From DSWT01 sp035415725 (GTDB taxonomy: Bacteria > Chloroflexota > Anaerolineae > B4-G1 > SLSP01), in the NCBI GenBank assembly GCA_035415725.1, contig DAOOGN010000010.1:1-58444 (forward strand): a DNA stretch of 58,444 nt, given 5' to 3'. Every line of letters starts with the position of its first letter. The stretch's first letter is position 1. Shown in pieces: positions 45,907-54,920 of the stretch. The position numbers and the translations under genes are program-made. The notes beneath the pieces were generated by a model. That model was not told the origin of the DNA. It saw nothing but the letters and a program-made list of their open reading frames with translations, and searched no databases.

Positions 45907-46345
45907 CCTCGTGACTCCACCGCCAGGCACACCGACGCCCTCACCAAAACCGCGCGCGGCCTGGTTAGCCCTGGGACTTCCCTGCGCAGGGTTACTCATC
46001 GTTGGGCTTTTGGGCCGGATCGCTGGGAGCGTTATCGTCCATACCCTTGTGGGGATGGTAGGGACTGCGGTGGGCGGCATAGCGGCGGGCGTCACCGCCC
46101 AACGCTTCATCGCTCACGGGAAATCGAGCGGTGAGGTAGTCTTCGGTATAGGCGCAACGACGGCAATTGGCGTTGTCGCCATCGGCTATATCTATCTGTT
46201 TTACATCGAGAACGCCATGTCGACTATCCTCACCCTGGCGCGCAACGTCGAGCAGACCTTCATCTTCGTGGAATTCTTCACGGCGCAATACGCCGGAACG
46301 CTTTGGGCGCGACGGTTTTTCCCCGTTATCCGTGGCACAAACTAA
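45893..46345 (+). CDS. Small membrane protein with Pro-rich N-terminus, unknown function
   Basis: A 150-residue protein: a Pro-rich N-terminus (TPPPGTPTPSPKPRA), then segments WLALGLPCAGLLIVGLLGRIAG, a glycine-rich GMVGTAVGGIAAGVTAQ and TTAIGVVAIGYIYLFYI. ATG 45893 lies inside the preceding gene, and no good ribosome-binding site is seen, so coupling is likely. No family recognised. Confidence 0.55.
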   Translation: MTAIDLVTPPPGTPTPSPKPRAAWLALGLPCAGLLIVGLLGRIAGSVIVHTLVGMVGTAVGGIAAGVTAQRFIAHGKSSGEVVFGIGATTAIGVVAIGYIYLFYIENAMSTILTLARNVEQTFIFVEFFTAQYAGTLWARRFFPVIRGTN

Positions 46346-46553
46346 AGTGGCCTGGCAATCACTACCGTACAGTCCCAGAGAGCCATCCTCTCTTCTCCCT
46401 CTTGAGCGGGGCTACATTATCGTCCGGCAGATTGTCGTGTACCCATATCATGGCTTCCACCCGCGAACGAACGGCTAACTTCGTCATCACGTTATTCACT
46501 GCCCCATCATGGGCACTGTGCCCGGGCTGACCTGCGTTTTAGCTTATCGGCGG

Positions 46554-46559
46554 TAAAAT
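46554..46559 (+). promoter_or_regulatory. Possible -10 element before dus
   Basis: TAAAAT preceded by GCGG, the same string as at 12670. No clear -35 is visible. If used, the start would be near 46566, favouring ATG 46588 over the ATG at 46558 as start of the dus gene. The 200 bp before it hold no recognisable gene. Confidence 0.35.
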
Positions 46560-46587
46560 GAAAGGCGTCCTCTACCGGCAAGCAGAA

Positions 46588-47532
46588 ATGACAAGGGAAA
46601 CTTTTTCCATCCGCGATGTGCCCATCTACGGGTCGTTGATTCTTGCGCCGATGTCGGGCTACAACGACCAGCCGTTTCGCCGCTTGTGCCGCGAATTCGG
46701 TGCGGCGTTGGTCTACACCGGCCTGCTCTCGGCCAGCGCCATTAGCTATGCCTCCCCACGTTCAGACGAGATGCTGCGCTTCCATCCCGACGAACATCCG
46801 CTGGCATGCCAGCTTTTCGGCAGTGATGAGCAAGTTCTGGAACGCGCCGCGCGCACCGTTGAAGCGCTCGGCATCGCTGTATTGGACTTCAACATCGGTT
46901 GCGCCGAACCGAAAATCGTGAAGGGCGGCTATGGCGCGGCGTTGCTCAAAGAGCCGGCGACCATCGGGCGCCTTATGACACGCCTTGTCCGCGCGGTGCA
47001 GGTTCCGGTCACCGGCAAAATGCGGCTGGGGTGGGACGCGAATTCACGTAATTACCTGGAAGTGGCTCATATCCTGGAAGACAGCGGCGCAGCGCTGATC
47101 GCCGTCCACGGACGCACCGCCGACCAGGGCTATCTGGGGGTTGCCGACTGGGACGCCATCGCCAAGGTGAAGCAGGCCGTTCACATCCCCGTCCTCGCCA
47201 GCGGCGACGTGAAGTGCGCCGCCGACATCGACCGCCTCCAGGCGCATACCGGCTGTGATGGTGTGATGATCGGGCGCGCTGCTATCGGCAACCCGTGGAT
47301 TTTCCAGCGCCGCGACCTGCCCGCCGTCCCGTTAGCCGAACGTGTGCCGGTCATCGTCCGCCACCTGCGGGATATGGTGGAATTCCACGGTATTGAGCAA
47401 GGTGTGCCACGCTTCCGCAAACATCTGCGGCGCTACCTGACCGGCACCGCCATCACCCGCCGGCAACGCCGCGACTTCATGGTATGCGATGATGCGGATA
47501 CGCTGGTGGACTGGTTGGAAGCCACCGTCTAA
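46588..47532 (+). CDS. dus: tRNA-dihydrouridine synthase
   Basis: A flavoenzyme that reduces uridine in tRNA. LAPMSGYNDQPFRRLCREFGA is the FMN-domain start and C105 in DFNIGCAEPKIVKGGYGAALL is the catalytic cysteine (relatives have GCP). GKMRLGW (K144, R146) and AVHGRTADQGY follow, then GVMIGRAAIGNPWIF. 314 residues from ATG 46588; an in-frame ATG at 46558 would add ten residues but overlaps the likely -10. It ends just before a family B element. Confidence 0.92.
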   Translation: MTRETFSIRDVPIYGSLILAPMSGYNDQPFRRLCREFGAALVYTGLLSASAISYASPRSDEMLRFHPDEHPLACQLFGSDEQVLERAARTVEALGIAVLDFNIGCAEPKIVKGGYGAALLKEPATIGRLMTRLVRAVQVPVTGKMRLGWDANSRNYLEVAHILEDSGAALIAVHGRTADQGYLGVADWDAIAKVKQAVHIPVLASGDVKCAADIDRLQAHTGCDGVMIGRAAIGNPWIFQRRDLPAVPLAERVPVIVRHLRDMVEFHGIEQGVPRFRKHLRRYLTGTAITRRQRRDFMVCDDADTLVDWLEATV

Positions 47533-47539
47533 CAACAAT

Positions 47540-47682
47540 CTAGTCCATCGTGGCAGAAATTTCACACCCGTTAGCCATGCTTGGAGCGGATCGCCAGATC
47601 CGCGGTTCTGGCGCGCTACGCCGGGATCTGGTGATCCCTGGCAAGTCTTAACTGGGGAACTATTTGTGCCGTGCAGTACTAG
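47540..47682 (+). mobile_element. MITE-like element family B, copy 3 (143 bp)
   Basis: It has the same 143-bp length as copy 1. The ends are CTAGTCCATCGTGGCAGAAA and, inwards from the right, CTAGTACTGCACGGCACAAA. Both internal hairpins are intact (GCGGATC-GCCA-GATCCGC and GGGATC-TGGT-GATCCC). CTAG flanks could be the target duplication. It lies 7 bp after the dus stop codon. Confidence 0.78.
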
Positions 47683-47688
47683 GAGAAC

Positions 47689-47716
47689 TTGAACCTGTCT
47701 CAATAAGGAGTATAGT
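47689..47716 (+). promoter_or_regulatory. Possible promoter of the ferredoxin gene
   Basis: TTGAAC (47689-47694), a 16-bp spacer and TATAGT (47711-47716) lie directly after the family B element. The leader then carries TTGACTCCAGACTATCCGAC, the short motif also found before 2676 and 10089, and GGGAGGAAG before ATG 47821. Confidence 0.5.
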
Positions 47717-47820
47717 TGGCCTGATCCATACATGGAAATTTCACCGCCAAGGCGCCCAGAACGCCAGGCTTTGTGACTATTTGACTCCAGACTATCCGAC
47801 TATTTTCAAGGGAGGAAGCG

Positions 47821-48702
47821 ATGAACATGGATGCGGTTAATCTGGTCTATTTCTCGCCCACCCACACGACGCAACGCCTCTTAGAGGGTATCGCCCAGGG
47901 GATGGGGGTCAGCACGGTGACTCCCATAGACCTGACGCCGCCGCATGCACCACATCAAAGGATCGAGATCGACCAGGTCACCCTGACTCTCATCGGTGCG
48001 CCGGTGCATAGCGGGCGGCTGCCGAAGGTGGCGGTGGAACGGCTTTACCGCGTGCAGGGCAACAACACACCGGCAGTGCTCGTCGTTGTCTACGGCAATC
48101 GCGCTTTTGAAGATGCACTCCTGGAGTTGAAGGATGTGACAATGGCGCGCGGCTTCATCCCTATCGCCGGCGCGGCGTTTATCGGGGAACATTCCTATTC
48201 CACCGCAGCACTGCCCATCGCCGCGGGCCGCCCGGATGCCGCCGATATGGAGAAAGCCATTGCGTTCGGGCAGCAAATTCGGCAGAAGCTGGCGCAGACG
48301 CCGCTCGACAATCTGCCGCCGCCAACCATCCCCGGCAATTTCCCGTACAAAGAACGGCGACCTTCCACTGAGACCCCGCCAACCCCGATCACCATCGCCG
48401 ATCTCTGCACGCTATGCGGAGATTGCGCCACCGTCTGCCCGACCGCGGCCATCACCGTCAGCGACGCCGTGATCACCCAGGCGGCAGCTTGCATCCAGTG
48501 TTGCGCTTGTACGCGCGCCTGCCCCACCGGCGCGCGGGTGATGGAAGATCCGCGCATTCTGCGGACAGCCGCGTGGCTGTACGAAGAACACAGCGCGCGC
48601 CATGAACCGGAGATCTTTTTAGAAGGTGTTATTTATGGATACCAAGAGCCAAGATGTGGGGAATATCCCCAACCGCTCCACCCGCGTGACCCGTCACATT
48701 GA
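47821..48702 (+). CDS. EFR1-type ferredoxin with flavodoxin-like domain
   Basis: A 293-residue electron carrier. The N-terminal flavodoxin-like half begins LVYFSPTHTTQRLLEGI, with the PVHSGRLP loop. The C-terminal half holds two [4Fe-4S] clusters: C196, C199, C202, C206 (CTLCGDCATVCP) and C224, C227, C230, C234 (CIQCCACTRACP, one extra Cys). This is the EFRO-type layout; the electron partner is unknown. The tail overlaps the start of the VIT1 pseudogene by 68 bases. Confidence 0.88.
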   Translation: MNMDAVNLVYFSPTHTTQRLLEGIAQGMGVSTVTPIDLTPPHAPHQRIEIDQVTLTLIGAPVHSGRLPKVAVERLYRVQGNNTPAVLVVVYGNRAFEDALLELKDVTMARGFIPIAGAAFIGEHSYSTAALPIAAGRPDAADMEKAIAFGQQIRQKLAQTPLDNLPPPTIPGNFPYKERRPSTETPPTPITIADLCTLCGDCATVCPTAAITVSDAVITQAAACIQCCACTRACPTGARVMEDPRILRTAAWLYEEHSARHEPEIFLEGVIYGYQEPRCGEYPQPLHPRDPSH

Positions 48703-49226
48703 ACAACACGGCGGCGGTGGAACCCTTTCGGACATCATCCTGGGCGGACAGGATGGGGTTGGTCAATGTCCTGGGAGTTATTCAGAAGATGCCCGCGGCC
48801 GAGCGTGAGGAAGTCCGCCAAATCTATCGCGCCTGGGGATTGGAGGGCGAGGCACTGGAAGAGGTGGTGCGGCAGGTCACCGCCAATGAGGAAACCTGGC
48901 TTCAGGTGATGATGGCCGATGAATTGAAATTGCAGCCGGTGGACGAACAGCGTGTCCTGCGCAGCGCACTTGTCGTTGGTCTGGCGGCCATCATTGGCTC
49001 CCTGGTGCCGCTGATCCCCTTCTTTTTCCTGGCGTCAGGTCTGTTTTCGCGGAGCCTGGCCGTCGGCATCTCCCTGGCGATGTCAGCAGTAGCGTTATTC
49101 CTGGTGGGTGTATACAAAGCGCGCCAGACGGTCGGACGCCCCGGACGTTCTGGCCTGCAAATGACCGTCATCGGGATAGCTTCGGCGCTGGCCGGCTACG
49201 GTATTGGGACGCTGTTCGGCGGATAA
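48635..49226 (+). pseudogene. VIT1/CCC1-family metal transporter, frameshifted and internally deleted
   Basis: The frame from ATG 48635 reads VTRHIEQHGGGGTLSDIILGGQDG, the conserved N-terminus of VIT1/CCC1 iron/manganese transporters. It continues as LVNVLGVI only after a one-base shift in the GGGG run at 48753-48756. LVNVLGVI then joins directly to QKMPAAEREEVRQIYRAWG, skipping about 60 residues that normally hold the second and third helices. The C-terminal helices (LVVGLAAIIGSLVPLIPFFFL onward) are intact to 49226. With two lesions it is unlikely to transport. A shortened CDS from 48699 or later remains possible but lacks the first helices. Confidence 0.72.
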
Positions 49227-49241
49227 CAAATTGGCGAGAAA

Positions 49242-51773
49242 ATGAGCACTCAAGATACCCTCACCTATTCCTATTGGGGGCAGACGACCGAACAGCTCTT
49301 GACAATGCTGCAAAGTTCAGCCGCCGGTCTCACCACCCCGGAGGCACAACAACGCCTGGAACAGTACGGCCCGAACGTTTTGGAAACCCACGCGGAAGTC
49401 ACGCCGTTGCGGTTGTTTCTCAAACAGTTCCGCGACCCCATTGTGCTGATTTTGCTTTTTGCCACGACGGTCTCGGCGGTGACACAGGAATGGATTGACG
49501 CGGGCATCATCCTGGTGATTGTGGTGGGCAGTGCGCTCTTGAGCTTTTTCCAGGAATACCGGGCGGGCAACGCGGCGGCAAAATTGCGTGCCCAGATCAC
49601 CCCCAAGGCAACGGTTCTCCGCGATGGACAAGCTCAGAGCATCCCCGCTGAAGAAGTCGTGCCGGGAGATGTGGTGCAGCTTTCTGCCGGAAGTCTCATT
49701 CCTGCCGATGGCGTGCTGCTGGAAGCCACCGACTTCTACGTGAACCAGGCCGTGCTCACCGGCGAGACGTTCCCGGTGGAGAAAAGGCCGGGCCCGGTAG
49801 CGGAGGGAGCGAGCTTGCCGGAGCGCACGAATTGCGTCTTCATGGGCACGAACGTGCGCAGTGGTTCGGCCAAAGCGCTCATCGTGCAAACGGGCGCCGC
49901 TACCGTCTTCGGGCAGGTGGCGAAGCGGCTCACGGTGCGCCCGCCGGAGACCGAGTTCGAGCGCGGCATCCACCGGCTGGGTTACATGCTCACCCGTGTG
50001 ATGTTCATCCTGGTGTTCCTGGTTTTCGCCGTCAACGTCTTCTTCCACAAACCGGTGCTGGATTCACTGTTGTTCTCCGTCGCCCTGGCGGTGGGTCTCA
50101 CGCCACAACTGCTGCCGGCGATCATCAGCATCACGCTTTCCAAAGGCTCGCAGCGCATGGCGGCGGATGGCGTCATCGTGCGGCGGCTGGAATCCATCGA
50201 AAACTTCGGCAGTATGGACGTGCTCTGCACCGACAAGACCGGCACCCTTACGCTGGGCGTGGTGAGTCTGGATGGCGCGGTGGATGTGCAGGGGCAATCT
50301 TCGGAGGACGTTTTCCGCTACGCCTATCTCAACGCCTGTTTCGAGACCGGCCTTTCCAATCCCCTGGATGAAGCCATCACGGCGCACGCGCAGCCTGACG
50401 TGACCGGCTACACCAAGGTTGACGAAGTCCCTTACGATTTCGTGCGCAAACGGCTGAGCATTGTTGTCCAGACGGCGACCGGGCTGTTGCAAATCACTAA
50501 GGGCGCACTGGACAACGTGCTGGAGGTGTGCACTCAGGTTCAAGAAGGCGCCGTCAGCGTGCCTCTCGATGACGACCGCCAACAGCAGATTCAGCAACGC
50601 TACACCGCCTGGAGCGAACAGGGATTTCGGGTGCTGGGCGTCGCCGTGCGGATGATGCCGGAGCAAGCGCGCTACACCCGCCGTGACGAGCACGACATGA
50701 CGTTTGTGGGTTTTCTGCTCTTTTTCGATCCACCCAAACCCGGCGTCCGCGAGACGATCGCGGCGCTGGAGGAACTGGGTGTGCAGCTCAAGATCATCAC
50801 CGGTGACAACAAACTTGTTGCCCGGCATGCCGCCAATGCGGTTGGAATGACCGTGACCGGCATGCTGACCGGCGCAGAGATCGCCGATATGTCCGATGAG
50901 GCGCTCTGGCACGCCGCCGAGCACGCCAACCTCTTCGCCGAAGTAGATCCCAACGAGAAAGAGCGCCTTATCCTGGCGCAAAAGAAACTGGGGCACGTGG
51001 TGGGCTATATGGGCGACGGCATCAACGACGCGCCGGCGCTGCACGCCGCAGACGTGGGTATCTCAGTGGATACGGCAGTGGATGTAGCGAAAGAAGCCGC
51101 CGACTTCGTACTGCTCAAACACGATCTCTCCGTTTTGCGACAGGGGATTGTACTGGGACGGACGACGTTCGCCAACACCCTCAAATACGTCTTCACCACC
51201 GTCAGCGCCAATTTCGGCAATATGTTCAGCATGGCCGGCGCCTCATTGTTCCTGCCATTCCTGCCGCTGCTGCCGCTGCAAATCTTGCTCACGAACTTCC
51301 TCACCGACCTCCCTTCGATGAACATTGCCGGCGACAGTGTAGATCAGATGTTGATCAACCAACCCCGTCGCTGGAACGTCGCCTTCATCCGCGATTTTAT
51401 GATCACGTTTGGCATTACCAGCTCCGTTTTCGATTACCTGACCTTCGGCGTGCTGCTCCTGATTCTCAAGGCGAATGAAACGCAATTTCACACCGGCTGG
51501 TTTCTTGAGTCCATCCTGACGGAATTGCTGATTGTCTTTATCGTGCGCACGCAACAGCCGTTCTACAAAAGCCGTCCGGGCCGGATGTTATGGATGGTCA
51601 CTCTGATCGTAGCCGGCGTCACATTGGCCCTCCCCTATTCACCGCTGAACACACTGTTGGGGCTGGATCCACTGCCACTGCCGATTTTCCTGGCCTTGAT
51701 CGGCATCACCATGCTTTACCTGTTGGCCTCGGAGACGGTGAAACACTTTTTCTATCGCAAGGAGCACGTCTAA
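49242..51773 (+). CDS. P-type ATPase, magnesium-translocating (MgtA-like) branch
   Basis: An 843-residue ion pump of the membrane. The actuator motif is LTGETFPVEK, the phosphorylated Asp is D331 (DVLCTDKTGTLT), the hinge has ITGDN and GDGINDAPAL. Sequence around VALAVGLTPQLLPAIISITLSKGSQRMA (helix 4) and RLESIENFGSMDVLC is of the MgtA type. In helix 4 the usual TPE-LLP glutamate is Gln289, so ion preference may differ. Ten hydrophobic segments are visible. It starts 15 bp after the VIT1 pseudogene, another divalent-metal gene. Confidence 0.88.
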   Translation: MSTQDTLTYSYWGQTTEQLLTMLQSSAAGLTTPEAQQRLEQYGPNVLETHAEVTPLRLFLKQFRDPIVLILLFATTVSAVTQEWIDAGIILVIVVGSALLSFFQEYRAGNAAAKLRAQITPKATVLRDGQAQSIPAEEVVPGDVVQLSAGSLIPADGVLLEATDFYVNQAVLTGETFPVEKRPGPVAEGASLPERTNCVFMGTNVRSGSAKALIVQTGAATVFGQVAKRLTVRPPETEFERGIHRLGYMLTRVMFILVFLVFAVNVFFHKPVLDSLLFSVALAVGLTPQLLPAIISITLSKGSQRMAADGVIVRRLESIENFGSMDVLCTDKTGTLTLGVVSLDGAVDVQGQSSEDVFRYAYLNACFETGLSNPLDEAITAHAQPDVTGYTKVDEVPYDFVRKRLSIVVQTATGLLQITKGALDNVLEVCTQVQEGAVSVPLDDDRQQQIQQRYTAWSEQGFRVLGVAVRMMPEQARYTRRDEHDMTFVGFLLFFDPPKPGVRETIAALEELGVQLKIITGDNKLVARHAANAVGMTVTGMLTGAEIADMSDEALWHAAEHANLFAEVDPNEKERLILAQKKLGHVVGYMGDGINDAPALHAADVGISVDTAVDVAKEAADFVLLKHDLSVLRQGIVLGRTTFANTLKYVFTTVSANFGNMFSMAGASLFLPFLPLLPLQILLTNFLTDLPSMNIAGDSVDQMLINQPRRWNVAFIRDFMITFGITSSVFDYLTFGVLLLILKANETQFHTGWFLESILTELLIVFIVRTQQPFYKSRPGRMLWMVTLIVAGVTLALPYSPLNTLLGLDPLPLPIFLALIGITMLYLLASETVKHFFYRKEHV

Positions 51774-51774
51774 A

Positions 51775-52746
51775 ATGAAACGTATCGCCGTTTTGACCAG
51801 TGGCGGTGACGCCCCAGGGATGAACGCTGCTATTCGCGCCGTGGTGCGCTGCGGCCTGGAGCAAGGGTGGGAAGTGTTCGGCGTCCAACATGGCTATGCC
51901 GGCCTCATCGCCGACGATATGACGCCGTTGAGCGCTAGAGATGTCGGCGGCATCATCCAATGGGGCGGCACGATGTTAGGCAGCGCGCGCTGTCCGGAGT
52001 TCAAAACAGAAGAAGGCCGTCGGCAAGCCATCAGCGCATTAGAGCGGCGCGGCATTGAAGCCACCGTGGTTATCGGGGGGAATGGATCACAGACCGGCAA
52101 CCACGCGCTCTCGGCGCTGGGATTTCCCACCGTCGGCGTGGCTTCGACCATCGACAACGACCTCTACGGTTCCGACATCACCATCGGTGTAGATACAGCG
52201 CTTAACATTGCCCTGGAAGCCATTGACCGGCTAAAGGTCACCGCCTCTTCCCACCATCGCGCCTTTCTCGTCGAAGTGATGGGGCGCGAGTGCGGCTATC
52301 TGGCGCTGATGGCAGGCATCGCTGGCGGCGCCGAAGCCGTGGTGCTTCCCGAACTGGAAACGGACCCGGAAGTGGTAGCTGCCGAGCTGCTCGCTGCCTA
52401 CGAACGCGGCAAGCCCCACGCCCTGATCGTTGTCGCGGAAGGCGCGCAGTATAATGCCGAGGGATTGGCCGCTTACTTCAAAGAGCACCGTGAGCGCCTG
52501 GGCTTCGACTTGCGGGTGACGACGCTGGGGCATGTGCAGCGCGGCGGCGCGCCGGGGGCGTTCGACCGTCTCCTTGCCAGCCGTCTGGGTGCGGCGGCGG
52601 TTGAAATTCTGGCCGCCGGTCAGCATGGCATCCTGGTAGGCCTGAACAAAGGGGCGATAACGGCGATACCCCTGGCGGATGTGGTGGGCAAACAAAAGCC
52701 GCTGGATATGAACTTGATCAAGTTGGCGAACGTTTTATCACAGTAA
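51775..52746 (+). CDS. pfkA: 6-phosphofructokinase
   Basis: The glycolytic enzyme making fructose 1,6-bisphosphate. 323 residues align without gaps to E. coli numbering at the key sites: GGDAPGMN (10-17), R72, catalytic D127 and D129 (STIDNDLYGSD), MGRECGYLAL, GHVQRGGAPGAFDR. Gly104 predicts use of ATP and not pyrophosphate. The Mg-ATP ligand D103 is Asn (VVIGGNGSQ). It starts one base after the P-type ATPase stop, so the two are probably cotranscribed. Confidence 0.92.
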   Translation: MKRIAVLTSGGDAPGMNAAIRAVVRCGLEQGWEVFGVQHGYAGLIADDMTPLSARDVGGIIQWGGTMLGSARCPEFKTEEGRRQAISALERRGIEATVVIGGNGSQTGNHALSALGFPTVGVASTIDNDLYGSDITIGVDTALNIALEAIDRLKVTASSHHRAFLVEVMGRECGYLALMAGIAGGAEAVVLPELETDPEVVAAELLAAYERGKPHALIVVAEGAQYNAEGLAAYFKEHRERLGFDLRVTTLGHVQRGGAPGAFDRLLASRLGAAAVEILAAGQHGILVGLNKGAITAIPLADVVGKQKPLDMNLIKLANVLSQ

Positions 52747-52758
52747 GCAGAATCTTTT

Positions 52759-53820
52759 ATGTCCAGCTCAGACATGGCGCCAAAGATCACGGCTCTGCTG
52801 CGGGTTCCCCCGTTGATGCTCCGCCTGGCGCGCCAGCTCCCTATGCTCATTTTGCTGGGGCTGGCCGTGCATTTGATCTTGCCCCAGTTGACCACGCTGG
52901 AACACTCACTCAAGATCATCGAAAAGATGGCCTGGTGGGCCGTCGTCCTGGCGGTTGGAGTGCAAATTTTGAGCTATGTGGGCAGTGGTTATCTGCTCAG
53001 CAGTCTGGCAAGTATCTCACCGCCGCACTTGGGGATCGGGCGCGGCATGGTCATCACCCTGGCGGCATCCAGTGTAGGATTGGTCGCCGGCGGTGCGGTG
53101 GGCAATGCGGCGGCGGTTTATCGTTGGACACGCAGCAGTGGTGTGGGAAAAGAGGGGGCGCTCCTGGCAAGCTGGTTGCCCTCCCTTTTCAACAACGCTA
53201 TCCTGGCGCTCGTTGCCGTCGCGGGCGTGCTGCATTTGTTGATCGTCCATGAATTGTCCACCCTCCAGGCGATTGGCTTTAGTCTGACGTTGGCATTGAT
53301 CGTCGGCGCGATGAGCATCATCATTTGGGGTGTGCATCACCAGCCCGCTTTCACCGCACTTTTGACGCAGATTTCCCGCCGCTGGGCCAGCCTGTGGCGG
53401 CGTCCTTATGATCCCACCGCAACCACAGATACCACGGCGCGGATCTTTGGCGCCTGGGATGTGTTGCGCACCAGTGGGTGGCATCGACCGGTATTGGGGG
53501 CTGTGCTGAACATCGGCTTCGATATGGCGACGCTCTTTCTGCTCTTTATCGCGGCTGGGCACGTGGTCAGCCCCGGCGTGCTGCTGACCGGTTACGGCTT
53601 ACCGCTGCTGCTGGGGAAAGTGACCTTTTTGCCCGGTGGTGTCGGCATCGTCGAGGGCACGATGGCCGCTTTGTACAACGGATTGGATGTGCCGAATGCC
53701 GTCAGCGTGCTGGTCATTTTGGCCTATCGCATCATTTCATTCTGGGTGCCCACGTTGTTGGGATTCCCGCTTGTGATTTACTTACAACACACTACACACC
53801 CGGTGGAGGAAACATCATGA
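52759..53820 (+). CDS. Flippase-like membrane protein (UPF0104 / LPG-synthase transmembrane domain)
   Basis: A 353-residue protein with about eight helices (PMLILLGLAVHLILPQL; WWAVVLAVGVQILSYVGSGYLL; and others). ASSVGLVAGGAVGNAAAVYRWTRSSGVGKEGALLASWL and FLPGGVGIVEGTMAALYNGLDVP are the family marks. Relatives are proposed to move lipids. The start may be ATG 52759 or the in-frame ATG at 52774. Its stop overlaps the DUF362 start (ATGA). Confidence 0.82.
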   Translation: MSSSDMAPKITALLRVPPLMLRLARQLPMLILLGLAVHLILPQLTTLEHSLKIIEKMAWWAVVLAVGVQILSYVGSGYLLSSLASISPPHLGIGRGMVITLAASSVGLVAGGAVGNAAAVYRWTRSSGVGKEGALLASWLPSLFNNAILALVAVAGVLHLLIVHELSTLQAIGFSLTLALIVGAMSIIIWGVHHQPAFTALLTQISRRWASLWRRPYDPTATTDTTARIFGAWDVLRTSGWHRPVLGAVLNIGFDMATLFLLFIAAGHVVSPGVLLTGYGLPLLLGKVTFLPGGVGIVEGTMAALYNGLDVPNAVSVLVILAYRIISFWVPTLLGFPLVIYLQHTTHPVEETS

Positions 53821-54920
53821 ACGAACGAGGTGAAAACATGACTGCTACAGTGGCATTGATTCAAGGGGACAATCGCTATGACAACCTGCGTGCGGCGCTA
53901 GACCTGATTGCCGCTGACATCCCGTTTGACGGACGCCGGCAGGTGCTCATCAAACCTAACTTTGTCAGCCAACGGCAACTGGCGGCCACGCACAACGATG
54001 CACTGCGCGCGGTGCTGGATTTCGTGCGCGCGCGGTACGCCGGGGCGCTGGTCGTCGCCGAAGGTGCGGCGCTCGTCAACACCTGGGACAGTTTCGCCCA
54101 TTTCGGCTACGAAGCGCTGGTCGCGCCATACGACGTCACGCTGGTGGACCTCAACGCGGATGATACCGTTCCCGTACAGGTCTACGACCGACATCTACAA
54201 CCTAAAACGCTGCGCCTGGCGCGCACCGTGGTAGAAAGCGATCTGCGCATTTCGGTCGGACCGCCGAAAACTCACGACACGGCCATTGTCACCCTGTCGA
54301 TCAAAAATATGGTGCTGGGATCGCTCGTCAATCCCACGGTGGCAGCGCGCGATCGGCCACAACACGAATCGCTGGGGATGCTCGACAGACTGATACCGCA
54401 GTGGTTGCGCTTTTCCGCACCGGCGGATTGGGTGATGGCGCGCATGGCCGGAAACAACCCCAGCGACAAATTCGCCATGCACCAGGGCTATCCTGTCTTT
54501 AACTTGAACATGGCGATGCTGGCGCCATGGGTTTGGCCGCATGTGGCCGTCATTGACGGCTTCGAAGCCATGGAAGGCCCCGGACCGACGAAGGGCGACC
54601 CGGTGGATTGGCGTGTGGCACTGGCGGGCACCGATGCGTTGGCCGTGGATACCTTCACCGCGCGCTTGATGGGCTTCGATCCGCACGCCATCGGCTATCT
54701 CCATTATTGTCAACGCCTGGGGCTGGGCGTCGCCGATTCCGCCGCCATCACGGCGGTGGGCAACGTGGAACCGGACGTCGTGCGGCGGCAATTCAAGCCC
54801 CATCCCGGCTACCGGCGGCAGCTCAAATGGCATTTGGCGGCGGCAGATCGACTGCTGCGCCAAGCGCCGCCCGTGCAGCCATCCGCGGATTGCTGTGGCA
54901 GCGAAGACGCCGTCCCATAA
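53817..54920 (+). CDS. DUF362 domain protein
   Basis: A 367-residue protein of the DUF362 family, unknown function. RRQVLIKPNFVSQRQLAATHNDALRAVLDFV, RISVGPPKTHDTAIVTLSIKNMVLGSLV and the late DALAVDTFTARLMGFDP block are diagnostic. Many DUF362 proteins carry a ferredoxin domain; here there is none, only a CC near the end. ATG 53817 with GGTGGAGGA overlaps the flippase-like gene by four bases; ATG 53838 is an alternative. Its end overlaps the next gene by 26 bases. Confidence 0.85.
   Translation: MNERGENMTATVALIQGDNRYDNLRAALDLIAADIPFDGRRQVLIKPNFVSQRQLAATHNDALRAVLDFVRARYAGALVVAEGAALVNTWDSFAHFGYEALVAPYDVTLVDLNADDTVPVQVYDRHLQPKTLRLARTVVESDLRISVGPPKTHDTAIVTLSIKNMVLGSLVNPTVAARDRPQHESLGMLDRLIPQWLRFSAPADWVMARMAGNNPSDKFAMHQGYPVFNLNMAMLAPWVWPHVAVIDGFEAMEGPGPTKGDPVDWRVALAGTDALAVDTFTARLMGFDPHAIGYLHYCQRLGLGVADSAAITAVGNVEPDVVRRQFKPHPGYRRQLKWHLAAADRLLRQAPPVQPSADCCGSEDAVP

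Noticed and set aside
53478..53816. Extension of the DUF362 gene upstream into the flippase-like gene
   Set aside because: The translation is shadow-like and ATG 53817 has a good ribosome-binding site and the ATGA overlap.
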